Part shown: one piece after another, positions 35,033 through 43,599 of the stretch
Position numbering within the stretch: the stretch's first letter is position 1
Layout of the letters: each line of letters starts with the position of its first letter
NCBI GenBank assembly: GCA_900537125.1
Contig: UNRJ01000002.1
Location: forward strand, 124,001 to 188,000
Reading direction: 5' to 3'
Origin: Rhodobacteraceae bacterium Alg238-R152
GTDB taxonomy: Bacteria; Pseudomonadota; Alphaproteobacteria; Rhodobacterales; Rhodobacteraceae
DNA: 64,000 nt
Notes under the pieces: generated by a model
Databases searched by the model: none
Seen by the model: the letters and a program-made list of their open reading frames with translations, nothing else
What the model was told of the DNA's origin: nothing
Position numbers and translations under genes: made by a program

Positions 35033-36031
35033 ATGCAAGACGTTGCTGACATTCTCGATCGCCAGCTGCTGGATGATTGGCAGCGCGATTTCCCAATTGT
35101 GTCCAAACCCTTTGCCGAGCTGGCGAAGACTTTGGGTACAAATGAAGCTGATGTGCTGGCGCGCCTGACCGCGCTGCGTAACGAAGGCCGCATCACCCGT
35201 GTGGGCGCCACTTGCGCGCCCAACACGCTCTCCGCCTCCACTTTGGCCGCCGTCGCCGCGCCAGAGGGGCGTGTGGAAGAAGTGGCCGCCATCATCAATC
35301 AAGAGCCGGGCGTCAACCATTCCTATGAGCGGGAAAACCACTGGAACCTTTGGTTTGTGGCAACCGGCTCCGATCGCGACGCAGTGGATGATCTTCTCGC
35401 CCGCATTGCACAGCGCACCGGACTGCGGGTGATGGATCTACGCCTGCGACAGCCGTTCAACATTGATCTTGGCTTTAAAATGACCTCCGGCGGCGCACCA
35501 ATTTGTCATCCCGCCAAACGCTCGGCTGATCCCTCCGCAATTGTTGAGGGAGACAAGGCGCTGATGAATATCCTGTCCATTGGCATGCCTCTCGCCCCGG
35601 AGCCTTACGCGGTCATTGCCAATCAGTTGCACCGCAAGGAAGAGGACGTGATGGCGCGTGTCGAAGCCTTGAGTGACGCCGGCATTCTGTCCCGTCTAGG
35701 CGTGATTGTGCGGCATCGCACCTTGGGCTGGAAATCCAACGCCATGGTGGTGTGGAACCTGCCGCAGGACCGTGTGGCCTCCGCTGGCAAACAGCTCGCG
35801 GCGTTGCCCGGCATCACGCTGTGTTATGAGCGCCGCCCGGTGCCGGATGTCTGGCCCTACCGGCTGTATTGCATGATTCACGCACAATCGCGCGAAAATG
35901 CGCGTGCGGTTTTGGCCAAAGCCGAAGCGCTTTCAGAGCTGCAGGATGTCGATCACGAAGTGCTCTTCTCCACCCGCTGTTTCCGCCAAAAAGGCGCGGT
36001 GATCGACAAAGCCAACGAGGTGCCCGCATGA
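35033..36031 (+). CDS. nirD: Siroheme decarboxylase, NirD-NirL fusion
   Basis: A 332-residue protein with two AsnC/Lrp-like units joined. Residues 1-150 resemble NirD (FAELAKTLGTNEADVLARL, VNHSYERENHWNLWFV) and residues about 175-325 resemble NirL (YAVIANQLHRKEEDVMARV, YERRPVPDVWPYRLYCMI). With NirG and NirH it removes two acetate carboxyls of siroheme to give 12,18-didecarboxysiroheme. Both histidine/tyrosine-rich segments (HSYE, CYER) typical of the decarboxylase are present. Such D-L fusions are known in Paracoccus-type clusters. It ends in an ATGA overlap with nirG. Confidence 0.92.
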   Translation: MQDVADILDRQLLDDWQRDFPIVSKPFAELAKTLGTNEADVLARLTALRNEGRITRVGATCAPNTLSASTLAAVAAPEGRVEEVAAIINQEPGVNHSYERENHWNLWFVATGSDRDAVDDLLARIAQRTGLRVMDLRLRQPFNIDLGFKMTSGGAPICHPAKRSADPSAIVEGDKALMNILSIGMPLAPEPYAVIANQLHRKEEDVMARVEALSDAGILSRLGVIVRHRTLGWKSNAMVVWNLPQDRVASAGKQLAALPGITLCYERRPVPDVWPYRLYCMIHAQSRENARAVLAKAEALSELQDVDHEVLFSTRCFRQKGAVIDKANEVPA

Positions 36032-36480
36032 GCCAGCTAGATGACATCGACCGCGCCTTGGTGAATGCGTTGCAGGATGACCTGCCGTTGACCAACCGCC
36101 CATTTCTGCCTTTGGCGGAAAAGTTGGGTCTCACCGAAGAGGAATTGCTCACCCGCGTCAAAGCGATGCGGGAAAGTGGGGTGCTGACCCGGTTTGGCCC
36201 ATTCTTTGACGCGGTGCGCATGGGCGGGGCATTTTGCCTCTGTGCCATGGAGGTGCCGCAAGATCGCTTTGACGAGGTCAACGATCTGGTGAATGCGCAT
36301 CTTGAGGTGGCCCATAATTACGAGCGCACCCACAAACTGAACATGTGGTTTGTGCTTGGATGTGAGACCAAAGCGGGGATTCAAGAGGCTGCTGACAAGA
36401 TCGAACTCGAGTCTGGTCTGCGGGTTTATCAGTTCCCCAAATTGCAAGAATTTTTCATTGGATTCAGGGTGGCAGCATGA
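36028..36480 (+). CDS. nirG: Siroheme decarboxylase subunit NirG
   Basis: A 150-residue AsnC/Lrp-like protein, homologous to NirD. The N-terminal winged helix has FLPLAEKLGLTEEELLTRVK and the C-terminal domain has VAHNYERTHKLNMWFVLG, the pattern of NirG/NirD subunits. Acts with NirDL and NirH in decarboxylation of siroheme. Coupled to both neighbours by ATGA overlaps. Confidence 0.92.
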   Translation: MSQLDDIDRALVNALQDDLPLTNRPFLPLAEKLGLTEEELLTRVKAMRESGVLTRFGPFFDAVRMGGAFCLCAMEVPQDRFDEVNDLVNAHLEVAHNYERTHKLNMWFVLGCETKAGIQEAADKIELESGLRVYQFPKLQEFFIGFRVAA

Positions 36481-36965
36481 GCATCGACGCAACAGACCGC
36501 GCTATCATCGAAGCGCTTCAAGGCGGCCTGCCACTGGTGCCGCAACCCTATCTTGAGGTGGCACAGAGCCTATTTCTGGACGAGTCGGAGTTGACCGGCC
36601 GCCTCGCGGCCATGAAAGAAAGCGGTGCCATTCGCCGCATCGCTGCGGCGCCCAATCACTACAAACTAGGCATGACTGCCAATGGCATGACCGTGTGGGA
36701 TGTGGATGATGGGGTGCTCAATGAAGTGGGTCCAAAAATTGGCGCGCTGCCTTTTGTGACTCACAGTTATGAGCGTCCCCGTGCGCTGCCAGATTGGCCC
36801 TACAACCTCTTTGCCATGGTGCACGGCGCGTCGCGCGAAGAGGTCGAGAAGAAACGCCAGGAGATCGTGGCGATCCTTGGTGATGCTTTACGCGCCTCTG
36901 ACACCCTCTATTCCACGCGCATTTTGAAAAAAACCGGCCTCCGGTTGCGCAAGAAAGGAGACTGA
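36477..36965 (+). CDS. nirH: Siroheme decarboxylase subunit NirH
   Basis: A 162-residue AsnC/Lrp-like protein, homologous to NirL. Motifs are [19 protein letters not shown] and [20 protein letters not shown], the NirH/NirL-type signature, with a basic C-terminus. Fourth decarboxylase-type unit of the operon. ATGA overlap with nirG and a 2-bp gap to nirJ. Confidence 0.92.
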   Translation: MSIDATDRAIIEALQGGLPLVPQPYLEVAQSLFLDESELTGRLAAMKESGAIRRIAAAPNHYKLGMTANGMTVWDVDDGVLNEVGPKIGALPFVTHSYERPRALPDWPYNLFAMVHGASREEVEKKRQEIVAILGDALRASDTLYSTRILKKTGLRLRKKGD

Positions 36966-36967
36966 CC

Positions 36968-38182
36968 ATGTTCCGTCTGACCGAATACATGCATCAGCTC
37001 GCCAATCCGACCCCGGTGCGCAAGCGTCGCGGATCTGGCCCGGTGAAACCGGTGGTGATCTGGAACCTGACCCGGCGTTGCAACTTGAAATGCCGTCACT
37101 GTTACACTGTCTCTGCTGATGTGAATTTCCCCGGCGAATTGAACCAAGAGCAAGCGTTTGAAACGCTTGAGGATCTTGGCGAATTCAAAGTACCTGCGAT
37201 TATCCTGTCCGGTGGTGAACCTCTGGACAGTCCATATCTCTTCCCCCTCGCCAAACGGGCCCGTAAACTGACCCGTGTGTTGGCGCTCTCGACCAACGGC
37301 ACCAAGATCCATGGCGAGACAGCGGATCAAGTGGCCGAGATTGGGTTCAATTATGTTGGCATTTCCATCGACGGCATTGGCGAGACCAACGATTGGTTCC
37401 GGGGTGTGGATGGAGCGTTTGACGATGCTGTGCGTGGTGTGCGGGAGCTGAAGAAACGCGATGTGCGGGTCGGTTTGCGCTTCTGCCTGACAGAAGGCAC
37501 TCAGCACCATTTGCCTGATTTGTTGAAGCTCTGTGACGACGAAGGCGTGGATAAATTCTACTTGTCCCACCTTGTTTACGCCGGACGTGGCGACAAGAAC
37601 CGCGGCGAAGATGCGCACCATTTGATGACCCGCAAGGGTATGGATCTCCTGCTGGAACGTGCCTGGGAATCTGCCAGTGGCGGCCGGGAACTCGATATTG
37701 TGACCGGCAACAATGATGCTGACGCGGGGTATTTCCTGAAATGGGCCAAAGAGCGATTTTCGGCTGATTTGGTCTCTAATCTGCGTGGCCATCTGGTGGC
37801 CTGGGGTGGCAACTCTTCCGGCCTCGGCGTCGCCAATATCGACTTTCTGGGTAAGGTGCATCCGGACACCTATTGGTCCGACTACACCGTGGGCAATGTG
37901 AAAACGACACCGTTTTCTGAGCTCTGGACCGGTGACGACCCAATGCTGGCAACGCTGCGCACCCGCCCGCGTCCGCTCGAAGGGCGCTGCGGTGCCTGTC
38001 CAATCAAAGACGTTTGCGGCGGCAACACCCGCATTCGCGCTCTGCAAGTGACCGGCAACCCCTGGGCCGAAGATCCGGCCTGTTACCTCACAAACCAAGA
38101 GATTGGCATTGAAGATGCCGCGCGTCTTGAAGTCACCCCCTTCCGAGGAAAAAGCAATGACCCGAAACACCAGTTCTTTTAA
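36968..38182 (+). CDS. nirJ: Haem d1 biosynthesis radical SAM protein NirJ
   Basis: Removes two propionate side chains of didecarboxysiroheme to introduce the oxo groups of haem d1. The 404-residue protein has the radical-SAM motif C38-x3-C42-x2-C45 ([10 protein letters not shown]), the GGEP loop ([11 protein letters not shown]) and a C-terminal SPASM-like cysteine set ([12 protein letters not shown], ending near CYLTN). An AGGAG-type site lies just upstream. Its last 26 bases overlap nirN. Confidence 0.94.
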   Translation: MFRLTEYMHQLANPTPVRKRRGSGPVKPVVIWNLTRRCNLKCRHCYTVSADVNFPGELNQEQAFETLEDLGEFKVPAIILSGGEPLDSPYLFPLAKRARKLTRVLALSTNGTKIHGETADQVAEIGFNYVGISIDGIGETNDWFRGVDGAFDDAVRGVRELKKRDVRVGLRFCLTEGTQHHLPDLLKLCDDEGVDKFYLSHLVYAGRGDKNRGEDAHHLMTRKGMDLLLERAWESASGGRELDIVTGNNDADAGYFLKWAKERFSADLVSNLRGHLVAWGGNSSGLGVANIDFLGKVHPDTYWSDYTVGNVKTTPFSELWTGDDPMLATLRTRPRPLEGRCGACPIKDVCGGNTRIRALQVTGNPWAEDPACYLTNQEIGIEDAARLEVTPFRGKSNDPKHQFF

Positions 38183-39719
38183 AGCCACGCTGCTTGCAAC
38201 CGTGGTTGCGGGTCTGCCATTTGCTTTGCAGGCCGACCCAATTGAGGATTACAAAAACCTCTGCGCCGATTGCCACGGTGAAAACCGGCTTGGCGCGCAA
38301 GGTCCGGCCTTGATCCCCGAAACCCTCAAGCGCATGCGCGGCCCCAAAATCGCGGCTGTGATCCGTGACGGCCGTGTGGCTACGCAAATGCCGGGTTACA
38401 CTGAAGAGTTGGACGATGCGGCCATCACTGAGCTCGCCGCCTATCTCAAAACCCCGCTGGAGGTGATCCCACCATGGGGGCCAGAGGAGATCATGGCCTC
38501 CCGCGTGATGGACGAAGACTATGCGCCGGTGGACGGCCCTGCCTGGGCGTCTGATCCGATGAACATCACATTGGCGGTCGAAACCGGTGATCACCATGTA
38601 TCGGTGCTCGATGGCGACACGTTTGAGGTGCTCGACCGCTTTGAAACGCCGTTTGCCGTGCACGGTGGTCCAAAGTTCACACCGGATGGCAAGTTTGTCT
38701 TCATCATGTCGCGCGATGGGTGGGTGCAGAAATATGACATCTATGCACTGAAACAAGTTGGCCGCGTGCGAGCGGGGCTCAACAGCCGCAACATCGCCAT
38801 GTCCGGCGACGGCAAATGGCTTGCGGTGGCAAATTACCTGCCCAACATATTGACGATCCTGTCGACCGAAGATCTGTCGGTGGCCGAGGTGCATGACGTT
38901 GTCGGCAAAGACGGCACGCCAAGCCGGATTGCGGCGGTCTACCAAGCCCCGCCACGTGAAAGCTTTGTGCTGGCGCTCAAAGATGTGCCGGAAATCTGGG
39001 AAGTCAGCTATAGCGCATATCCAGACCTGAACATCTTTGCCGGTGGCTTGGCGCATGATTACCGCATCGAAGGTCCGGTACCGCAAGACACCGACTTCCC
39101 GGTGCGCAAGATCAGCACGCCGGATTACATGGACGATTTTTTCTTCGATCAGTCTTACGAATACGTCATGGGGGCATCGCGCAAAGGCGAAGGTGGTCTG
39201 GTGATGGATCTGGTGATTGGCCAGAAAGAGGCTGATTTGGACCTGCCCGGCATGCCGCACCTTGGCTCTGGCATCACTTGGGAGTGGAATGGCACCACCG
39301 TAATGGCCACGCCACACCTCAAAGACGGCATGGTGTCGGTGATCGACATGGAAAGCTGGCAGACCGTGAAGAAGATCAAGACCGAAGGTCCGGGCTTCTT
39401 TATGCGCTCACACAAAAACTCACCCTATGTTTGGGTTGATGTGTTCTTTGGCCCCAACAAGGACAAGATGCACGTGATCGACAAGCAAACCTTGGAGATT
39501 GTAAAAACTCTACGACCAGAGCCAGATGCCACGGTGGCGCATGTCGAATTCACCAAAGATGGCAGCCATGCACTGGTGTCGATCTGGGAGAACGACGGCG
39601 CGGTGATTGTGTATGATGCCAAGACGCTTGAGGAAATCAAACGGCTTCCGATGAACAAACCGTCCGGTAAATACAATGTCTGGAACAAGATCACCTTCGA
39701 AGAAGGCACCAGCCACTAA
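38157..39719 (+). CDS. nirN: Dihydro-haem d1 dehydrogenase NirN
   Basis: Final step of haem d1 synthesis: introduces the acrylate double bond before transfer of d1 to NirS. The 520-residue periplasmic protein is a NirS homologue with a signal peptide (cleavage near residue 25), a cytochrome c domain with CADCH at 36-40, and a d1-type propeller ([14 protein letters not shown]-like blades, C-terminal [14 protein letters not shown]). Start is the ATG at 38157 with GAGGAAA upstream, inside nirJ. It is distinguished from NirS by gene order and the shorter cytochrome part. Confidence 0.93.
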   Translation: MTRNTSSFKATLLATVVAGLPFALQADPIEDYKNLCADCHGENRLGAQGPALIPETLKRMRGPKIAAVIRDGRVATQMPGYTEELDDAAITELAAYLKTPLEVIPPWGPEEIMASRVMDEDYAPVDGPAWASDPMNITLAVETGDHHVSVLDGDTFEVLDRFETPFAVHGGPKFTPDGKFVFIMSRDGWVQKYDIYALKQVGRVRAGLNSRNIAMSGDGKWLAVANYLPNILTILSTEDLSVAEVHDVVGKDGTPSRIAAVYQAPPRESFVLALKDVPEIWEVSYSAYPDLNIFAGGLAHDYRIEGPVPQDTDFPVRKISTPDYMDDFFFDQSYEYVMGASRKGEGGLVMDLVIGQKEADLDLPGMPHLGSGITWEWNGTTVMATPHLKDGMVSVIDMESWQTVKKIKTEGPGFFMRSHKNSPYVWVDVFFGPNKDKMHVIDKQTLEIVKTLRPEPDATVAHVEFTKDGSHALVSIWENDGAVIVYDAKTLEEIKRLPMNKPSGKYNVWNKITFEEGTSH

Positions 39720-39741
39720 GCCAGCTCGAAAGGAGCCCGCC

Positions 39742-40452
39742 ATGACACAGTTCGACGCGCTTATTGTTGCACACGGTCAACCTTCTGCTCCGGAAGAGGC
39801 GGAAGCTTCACTTGAGGCATTTTTAGCCAGTTTAGAGCCTGAAATGCCCGGCATGTCGATAGGTGTGGCCACTTTGGCCGCACCTGGAAAGCTGGAAGCA
39901 AAACTGGTGCAACTTCGCGCCAATGGAGTGATCTACCCGCTCTTTATGACGGACGGATGGTTTGTGAAAACCAACCTCGCCAAGCGTTTGGGGTCGGCGC
40001 CCGTGACCCTTATGTCCCCGTTTGGCATGACGGATGGTTTGGCCGCGCGCACAGCAGAGGACATCAAGGTCGCCTGTGGGTTTGGCAAAGGCCCGTTGTT
40101 GGTGGTGGCGCATGGCTCTGCCAGCGGGCGCATTGCGCCAGCGCAGGTGCCGCAGGAGTTCACCCGTCAGCTTCAGGACGCGCTAGGCGGATATCCTGTG
40201 CACCTTGGCTTCATCGAACAAGAACCGCTTCTCACCGATGTGGCGCAGGCCGCACCAGATGCAGCCATGTGTCTGCCGTTCTTTGCGATGGAAGGGGAAC
40301 ACGTGCGTAAAGATGTGCGTAAGGCACTTGATGACGCTGGTTTCACAGGAGAACTGCTGCCCAGTATCAGTTATCTGCCAGGGATGACTGAAGTGATATC
40401 AAAGTCTATTAAGGCAGAAGTTGCCAAGATCGATGCAAAAAGCGCGGCTTGA
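39742..40452 (+). CDS. CbiX/SirB-like tetrapyrrole chelatase (candidate sirohydrochlorin ferrochelatase)
   Basis: A 236-residue class II chelatase-fold protein with two half-domains. Each carries an AHG motif: LIVAHGQPS near residue 10 and LVVAHGSASG near residue 120. The second half continues with LGFIEQEPL and CLPFFAMEGEHVRKDV, the CbiX/SirB metal-binding signature. It begins 22 bp after nirN with AAAGGAG, so it is the last gene of the nir operon. Haem d1 synthesis needs iron insertion into sirohydrochlorin, and NirE here has no chelatase part. Ferrochelation is therefore the most economical role; cobalt or nickel insertion is the alternative. Confidence 0.82.
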   Translation: MTQFDALIVAHGQPSAPEEAEASLEAFLASLEPEMPGMSIGVATLAAPGKLEAKLVQLRANGVIYPLFMTDGWFVKTNLAKRLGSAPVTLMSPFGMTDGLAARTAEDIKVACGFGKGPLLVVAHGSASGRIAPAQVPQEFTRQLQDALGGYPVHLGFIEQEPLLTDVAQAAPDAAMCLPFFAMEGEHVRKDVRKALDDAGFTGELLPSISYLPGMTEVISKSIKAEVAKIDAKSAA

Positions 40453-40465
40453 ATATCAGCCGCGC
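40442..40465. terminator. Hairpin shared by convergent chelatase and DUF2478-like genes
   Basis: GCGCGGCT (40442-40449) pairs perfectly with AGCCGCGC (40458-40465). It overlaps the stop codons of both convergent genes. It lacks a long T-run on either strand but is well placed to separate the transcripts. Confidence 0.6.
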
Positions 40466-40959
40466 AGAAAGCTCGTCATGGCGTCAGCATCAGCTGGCAC
40501 CTCTTCTGCCAGGTCCCCGACAAAGGCGTCAAACCCTTTGCGGGTGGCTTCACCTGCGCCCAATCCAACCAGCACCGGAATGCCCTTTTCCAAAGCATCC
40601 GCAATGGCGTGGCGAAATCCGCGGCCTTCGGCCTCTTCTGGACCAAACTTGTTGAGCAAAAAGGCATCCACTTTCCCGCCACCGGTTTGATCCACGGCAG
40701 CCACCGCCTCAGCAATGGCTTCTGGGTTGAGGCGACAGACATGGGACTCTTTGCCCAGCGATTGCGTGATGCGGATGCTGCGCCCATCTGACAGCACGCG
40801 CACATCCATATCACAATGATGGCTGCCCTCCGGGTGCTCTTGAAGCACCTTCACAATGCCATTGAGGCGGAAACCCTCCACCTCCAATGTTGCCGCGGTT
40901 TCAGACATCAGGCGGTCGGTTTCCCCGCGTCCAGGCGCGGAGATATAGCCAATACGCAT
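40456..40959 (-). CDS. DUF2478-like NTPase-fold protein
   Basis: A 167-residue cytoplasmic protein that I relate to the DUF2478 family. The N-terminal segment IGYISAPGRGETDRLMSE occupies the place of a P-loop but lacks GK[ST]. A middle CDMDVRVLSDGRSIRITQSLG and the segment VDAFLLNKFGPEEAEGRGFR fit the family, which is often found beside molybdenum or metal-transport genes. It is 22 bp downstream of hemA, convergent with the chelatase. Function is unknown; nucleotide binding is plausible but not shown. Confidence 0.65.
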   Translation of the reverse strand: MRIGYISAPGRGETDRLMSETAATLEVEGFRLNGIVKVLQEHPEGSHHCDMDVRVLSDGRSIRITQSLGKESHVCRLNPEAIAEAVAAVDQTGGGKVDAFLLNKFGPEEAEGRGFRHAIADALEKGIPVLVGLGAGEATRKGFDAFVGDLAEEVPADADAMTSFLRG

Positions 40960-40981
40960 CGCGTTTTTCCCCTATTAGTCT

Positions 40982-42205
40982 CTATTGCGCTGCCATGGGC
41001 ACACGGGATACTTCACATTGGCTCCACAAAGCTTCCAGCGATTGCAGAAGATGATCGATGTCCGCATCCGAATGGACCGGCGACGGTGTGATGCGCAGCC
41101 GCTCGGTGCCTTTTGGAACGGTTGGGTAGTTAATTGGCTGAATGTAAACACCATAGTCCCGCATTAGGGTGTCGGAGATAAATTTACACTTCACTGGATC
41201 GCCCACCATCACCGGAATGATGTGGGACGGGTTCGGAATGTGAGGAATGCCCATGGCATCCAATCCGGCGCGCACTTTTGCAACACGCTCTTTTTGGCTG
41301 TCGCGCTCCACATTGGAGGCTTTTAAATGCTGCACCGAGGCCCTCGCGCCGGCTGCCACAGCTGGGGGCAGTGCGGTGGTGAAGATAAATCCGCTGGCAA
41401 AGCTGCGCACAAAGTCACAAAGCTCGGCACTGGCTGCGATATAGCCGCCCACTACGCCGTAGGACTTTCCCAAAGTGCCTTCGATCACGGTCAACCGGTC
41501 CATCAGCCCCTCACGCTCGGCAATCCCGCCGCCACTAGGCCCGTAAAGACCCACCGCATGCACTTCATCAAGATAGGTCATGGCGCCGTATTTGTCGGCC
41601 AGATCGCAAATCTCTTTGATCGGGGCGATGTCGCCATCCATCGAATAAACACTCTCAAACGCAATCAGTTTCGGCGCTTCCGGGTCGGCCGCTGCCAGCT
41701 TGGCTTCCAGGTCTTCCAGGTTGTTGTGTTTCCAGATCACCCGCGCAGCTTTGGAATGGCGGATGCCTTCAATCATGGAGGCGTGGTTCAAGGCGTCAGA
41801 GAAAACAATGCAGCCGGGAATCTGGCTCGCCAAAGTGCCCAAAGCGGCCCAGTTAGAGACGTATCCAGAGGTGAAGAGCAGAGCGGCGTCTTTCCCATGC
41901 AAATCAGCCAGCTCTGCCTCCAGGAGCACATGTTCGTGAGTGGTGCCCGAGATATTCCGCGTTCCGCCTGCGCCCGCGCCAACCGTGTCTAATGCAGTGT
42001 GCATGGCGGCCAAAACATCCGGGTTCTGCCCCATGCCAAGATAGTCGTTGGAGCACCAGATGGTGACTTCGCCGCTGCTGTCTTCACTGGTGTGATTGGC
42101 GCGCGGGAAGTTACCCCGTTTGCGGGCAAGGTCGGCAAACACACGGTAGTTGCCATCGTCCCGCAGAGCATCAAGACGGGTTGTAAAATATGCCTGGTAG
42201 TCCAT
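40982..42205 (-). CDS. hemA: 5-aminolevulinate synthase
   Basis: Condenses glycine and succinyl-CoA to 5-aminolevulinate, the first step of tetrapyrrole synthesis by the C4 route used by alphaproteobacteria. The 407-residue protein begins [20 protein letters not shown]. It shows [11 protein letters not shown], the glycine-rich [24 protein letters not shown], and the PLP lysine in [14 protein letters not shown]. Its position in the denitrification island and an Fnr-like box 61 bp upstream suggest oxygen- or NO-linked induction, as known for hemA in Rhodobacter. A second hemA copy elsewhere is possible. Confidence 0.95.
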   Translation of the reverse strand: MDYQAYFTTRLDALRDDGNYRVFADLARKRGNFPRANHTSEDSSGEVTIWCSNDYLGMGQNPDVLAAMHTALDTVGAGAGGTRNISGTTHEHVLLEAELADLHGKDAALLFTSGYVSNWAALGTLASQIPGCIVFSDALNHASMIEGIRHSKAARVIWKHNNLEDLEAKLAAADPEAPKLIAFESVYSMDGDIAPIKEICDLADKYGAMTYLDEVHAVGLYGPSGGGIAEREGLMDRLTVIEGTLGKSYGVVGGYIAASAELCDFVRSFASGFIFTTALPPAVAAGARASVQHLKASNVERDSQKERVAKVRAGLDAMGIPHIPNPSHIIPVMVGDPVKCKFISDTLMRDYGVYIQPINYPTVPKGTERLRITPSPVHSDADIDHLLQSLEALWSQCEVSRVPMAAQ

Positions 42206-42265
42206 CGGACATCCTCCGGTAGATTCTGGGTTGGCCTATTGAACCGTATCGCACCGCGCTTTCGC

Positions 42266-42279
42266 ATGACCTTTGTCAA
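42266..42279. promoter_or_regulatory. Near-consensus Fnr/Dnr box upstream of hemA
   Basis: ATGACCTTTGTCAA, which reads TTGAC-AAAG-GTCAT on the minus strand. One base departs from the perfect palindrome seen at nirS. The centre is about 67 bp from the hemA ATG, similar to the nirS arrangement. Confidence 0.65.
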
Positions 42280-42335
42280 GCGCTTCCCATTTTTGTTTGG
42301 GCGCTCACATATGTCTGAAAGGGAGGATAAAAAGA

Positions 42336-42439
42336 CCAACCGCCTGCTGTCCGGTCAAGAGACAGCGTTCGGCCCCGACATGTATGAAAACTCCATACAT
42401 CAAGGCGGTTGGCCTGTGGACGAAACACGCCCGGGCGTG
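42336..42439. ncRNA. Strongly structured segment, candidate leader or small RNA
   Basis: CCAACCGCCT (42336-42345) pairs with AGGCGGTTGG (42403-42412). Inside it ATGTATG (42380-42386) pairs with CATACAT (42394-42400). It is followed by a 14-base perfect palindrome CACGCCCGGGCGTG (42426-42439). The nesting suggests a folded RNA rather than DNA-protein sites. The strand is not decided: a minus-strand transcript would be a hemA leader. Confidence 0.35.
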
Positions 42440-42579
42440 ATGCTTGCCGCCTCTGGCCTCACCCAAGAACAGAGGCAACACAGTCACTGAGGCCGAATTC
42501 AAAAGCAGGGACAAGGGGACGCGAATACCCTTGCCGGGTGAACCTGTGCCTGTTGTGACATGGTCCTTGCTCGGTGCAC

Positions 42580-42593
42580 TTAACAACGGTCAA
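42580..42593. promoter_or_regulatory. Near-consensus Fnr/Dnr box, distal hemA region
   Basis: TTAACAACGGTCAA, one base from TTGAC-N4-GTCAA, with the same TTAAC half-site as the norC box. It could drive a minus-strand transcript through the structured segment into hemA. Confidence 0.4.
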
Positions 42594-42692
42594 GACACGG
42601 CGATTTTCTCGCATAAAGCCTTAAAAATATGGGGGAAATGATGTCTGTAACATGTAACTATTTGCCTCGGAGAGCGGTCCCTAATATGCAAA

Positions 42693-42720
42693 ACACCAAA
42701 CCCGAGGGTGGGCCTGGTGT
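42693..42720 (-). terminator. Terminator after the small membrane-protein pair
   Basis: An 11-bp stem with two G-T pairs (42693-42703 with 42710-42720) and a 6-base loop, read on the minus strand and followed by TTT. It lies 66 bp after the stop of the second small membrane protein. Confidence 0.65.
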
Positions 42721-42786
42721 CTGCTGGGGCGTGGTCACTCCGAGGGAGGGAGGGGCGGCTGAATGGGTCAGCCTAAAGTGGCCACG

Positions 42787-43062
42787 TCAGTGTCTGGTGT
42801 CTGCGTCTTTGTCTGCAGCGTCTTCAGCTTCATCAATCAGTCCACGAATCCAGCGACCGGATATCCAGGCAAAGGGAATGCCTAGCACAATGCCGCCATA
42901 GATCGCCTGTTTGGTGGAGATCACCTCAAAGCCAATTGCCTGCAACAATAGAAACAGGAAGAACAGGTTCACATAGGCGGCACCCGCAGCAAACGGGTAC
43001 ATCACTAAGGATACGGCCCATACGGGCCATCTACCGTCTCTATGTTGCGCCATGGTGCTCAT
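42787..43062 (-). CDS. Small membrane protein, second gene of an Fnr-box-driven pair
   Basis: A 91-residue protein with two hydrophobic segments (about residues 14-40, SLVMYPFAAGAAYVNLFFLF, and 50-70, AIYGGIVLGIPFAWISG) and an acidic, Asp-rich C-terminus. I do not recognise a family. It starts in an ATGA overlap with the upstream 67-residue gene and ends before a terminator, so the two genes form one unit. The position beside norCBQDEF and the perfect Fnr/Dnr box upstream suggest a part in NO metabolism, assembly or protection. Small membrane genes such as nnrT occur near nor/nir genes in Rhodobacter, but equivalence is not established. Confidence 0.72.
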   Translation of the reverse strand: MSTMAQHRDGRWPVWAVSLVMYPFAAGAAYVNLFFLFLLLQAIGFEVISTKQAIYGGIVLGIPFAWISGRWIRGLIDEAEDAADKDADTRH

Positions 43063-43262
43063 TTCTTGCGAAAGACCGACCGTTGCACGGCATAAAGGGA
43101 GAGGACCATGGCGATGACGGCACCAGCCAACCAAAGTGTGGCGCCGCCAACCGCATGGGAGTGGCCGTCAATCACGGCTTCGCGCAGCGGCGTGTGGTCG
43201 TGGTGGGCGAAGGCGGGTGAGGCCAAGACCCCAGCCAGAATGGCCAGAGGGAACCTGTTCAT
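43059..43262 (-). CDS. Small His-rich membrane protein, first gene of the pair
   Basis: A 67-residue protein with a signal peptide or first anchor (cleavage near SPAFA, residue 19), then HHDHTPLREAVIDGHSH, rich in histidine, and one C-terminal transmembrane helix with a basic end (RSVFRKK). This layout places the histidines outside the membrane, where they could bind a metal. It has an AGGAG site. A perfect TTGAC-N4-GTCAA box is centred about 63 bp upstream. The family is unknown to me. I prefer the ATG at 43262 over 43292 on the ribosome site and signal sequence. Confidence 0.72.
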   Translation of the reverse strand: MNRFPLAILAGVLASPAFAHHDHTPLREAVIDGHSHAVGGATLWLAGAVIAMVLSLYAVQRSVFRKK

Positions 43263-43318
43263 AAGACGACTCCTGTTATGTTCTGGGAGCACTGTAACGA
43301 GTCAGTTGCTGGCCGTGT

Positions 43319-43332
43319 TTGACCATGGTCAA
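43319..43332. promoter_or_regulatory. Perfect Fnr/Dnr box between norF and the small membrane pair
   Basis: TTGACCATGGTCAA, perfectly palindromic. The centre lies about 63 bp from the ATG at 43262, and a TTACAG -10-like hexamer on the minus strand lies near 43292-43297, fitting a class II site. It gives the small pair its own promoter independent of norC. Confidence 0.78.
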
Positions 43333-43338
43333 GCGCGC

Positions 43339-43599
43339 TCACATTCCAAACGGCAGCGCATAGAGCAGCAGCGCCAGGCCAAGAAACCCGACGAGGATCA
43401 TCGTAAAGCCGCGTTGAAATGTTGGCGCGTCGCGCAGGCCAAGATAGTCAGACAAGATGATCCGGGATTTGAGTCCGGCCAGAAACAGCACAGACGTTAC
43501 GAAGATTGGTCCGGCCTCTGGCAGCACACCGGCAAACACGGTTGTGGCGAAAGACAGGGCCATCAAAAGCAGCCAGGCACGGGTCAAAATGGCGGTCAT
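43339..43599 (-). CDS. norF: NorF-like small membrane protein
   Basis: An 86-residue protein with three hydrophobic helices, related to the cytochrome oxidase subunit IV/NorF group. The segments AWLLLMALSFATTVFAG, ILSDYLGLRDAP and a C-terminal helix are visible. NorF is needed for full nitric oxide reductase activity in Paracoccus. Its ATG (43599) overlaps the norE stop by one base, so translation is coupled. Last gene of the nor operon. Confidence 0.82.
   Translation of the reverse strand: MTAILTRAWLLLMALSFATTVFAGVLPEAGPIFVTSVLFLAGLKSRIILSDYLGLRDAPTFQRGFTMILVGFLGLALLLYALPFGM

Larger units (their letters stand above)
42206..42786. other. 580-bp region upstream of hemA without a clear gene
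   Basis: Contains the hemA promoter with a near-Fnr box (42266-42279), a second near-Fnr box (42580-42593), and a strongly structured segment (42311-42490). A terminator hairpin (42693-42720) serves the gene to its right. A 59-codon frame (42311-42490, plus) coincides with the structured segment. It has no recognisable homology or good ribosome site, so I do not call it a gene. Confidence 0.6.

Noticed and set aside
36908-39317. Two long minus-strand frames (36908-38188 and 38133-39317)
   Set aside because: They mirror nirJ and nirN codons and show no plausible protein; both genes on the plus strand are certain.
42311-42490. 59-codon plus-strand frame upstream of hemA as a gene
   Set aside because: No recognisable homology, no convincing ribosome site, and coincident with strong hairpins that fit RNA structure better; kept as a structural finding only.
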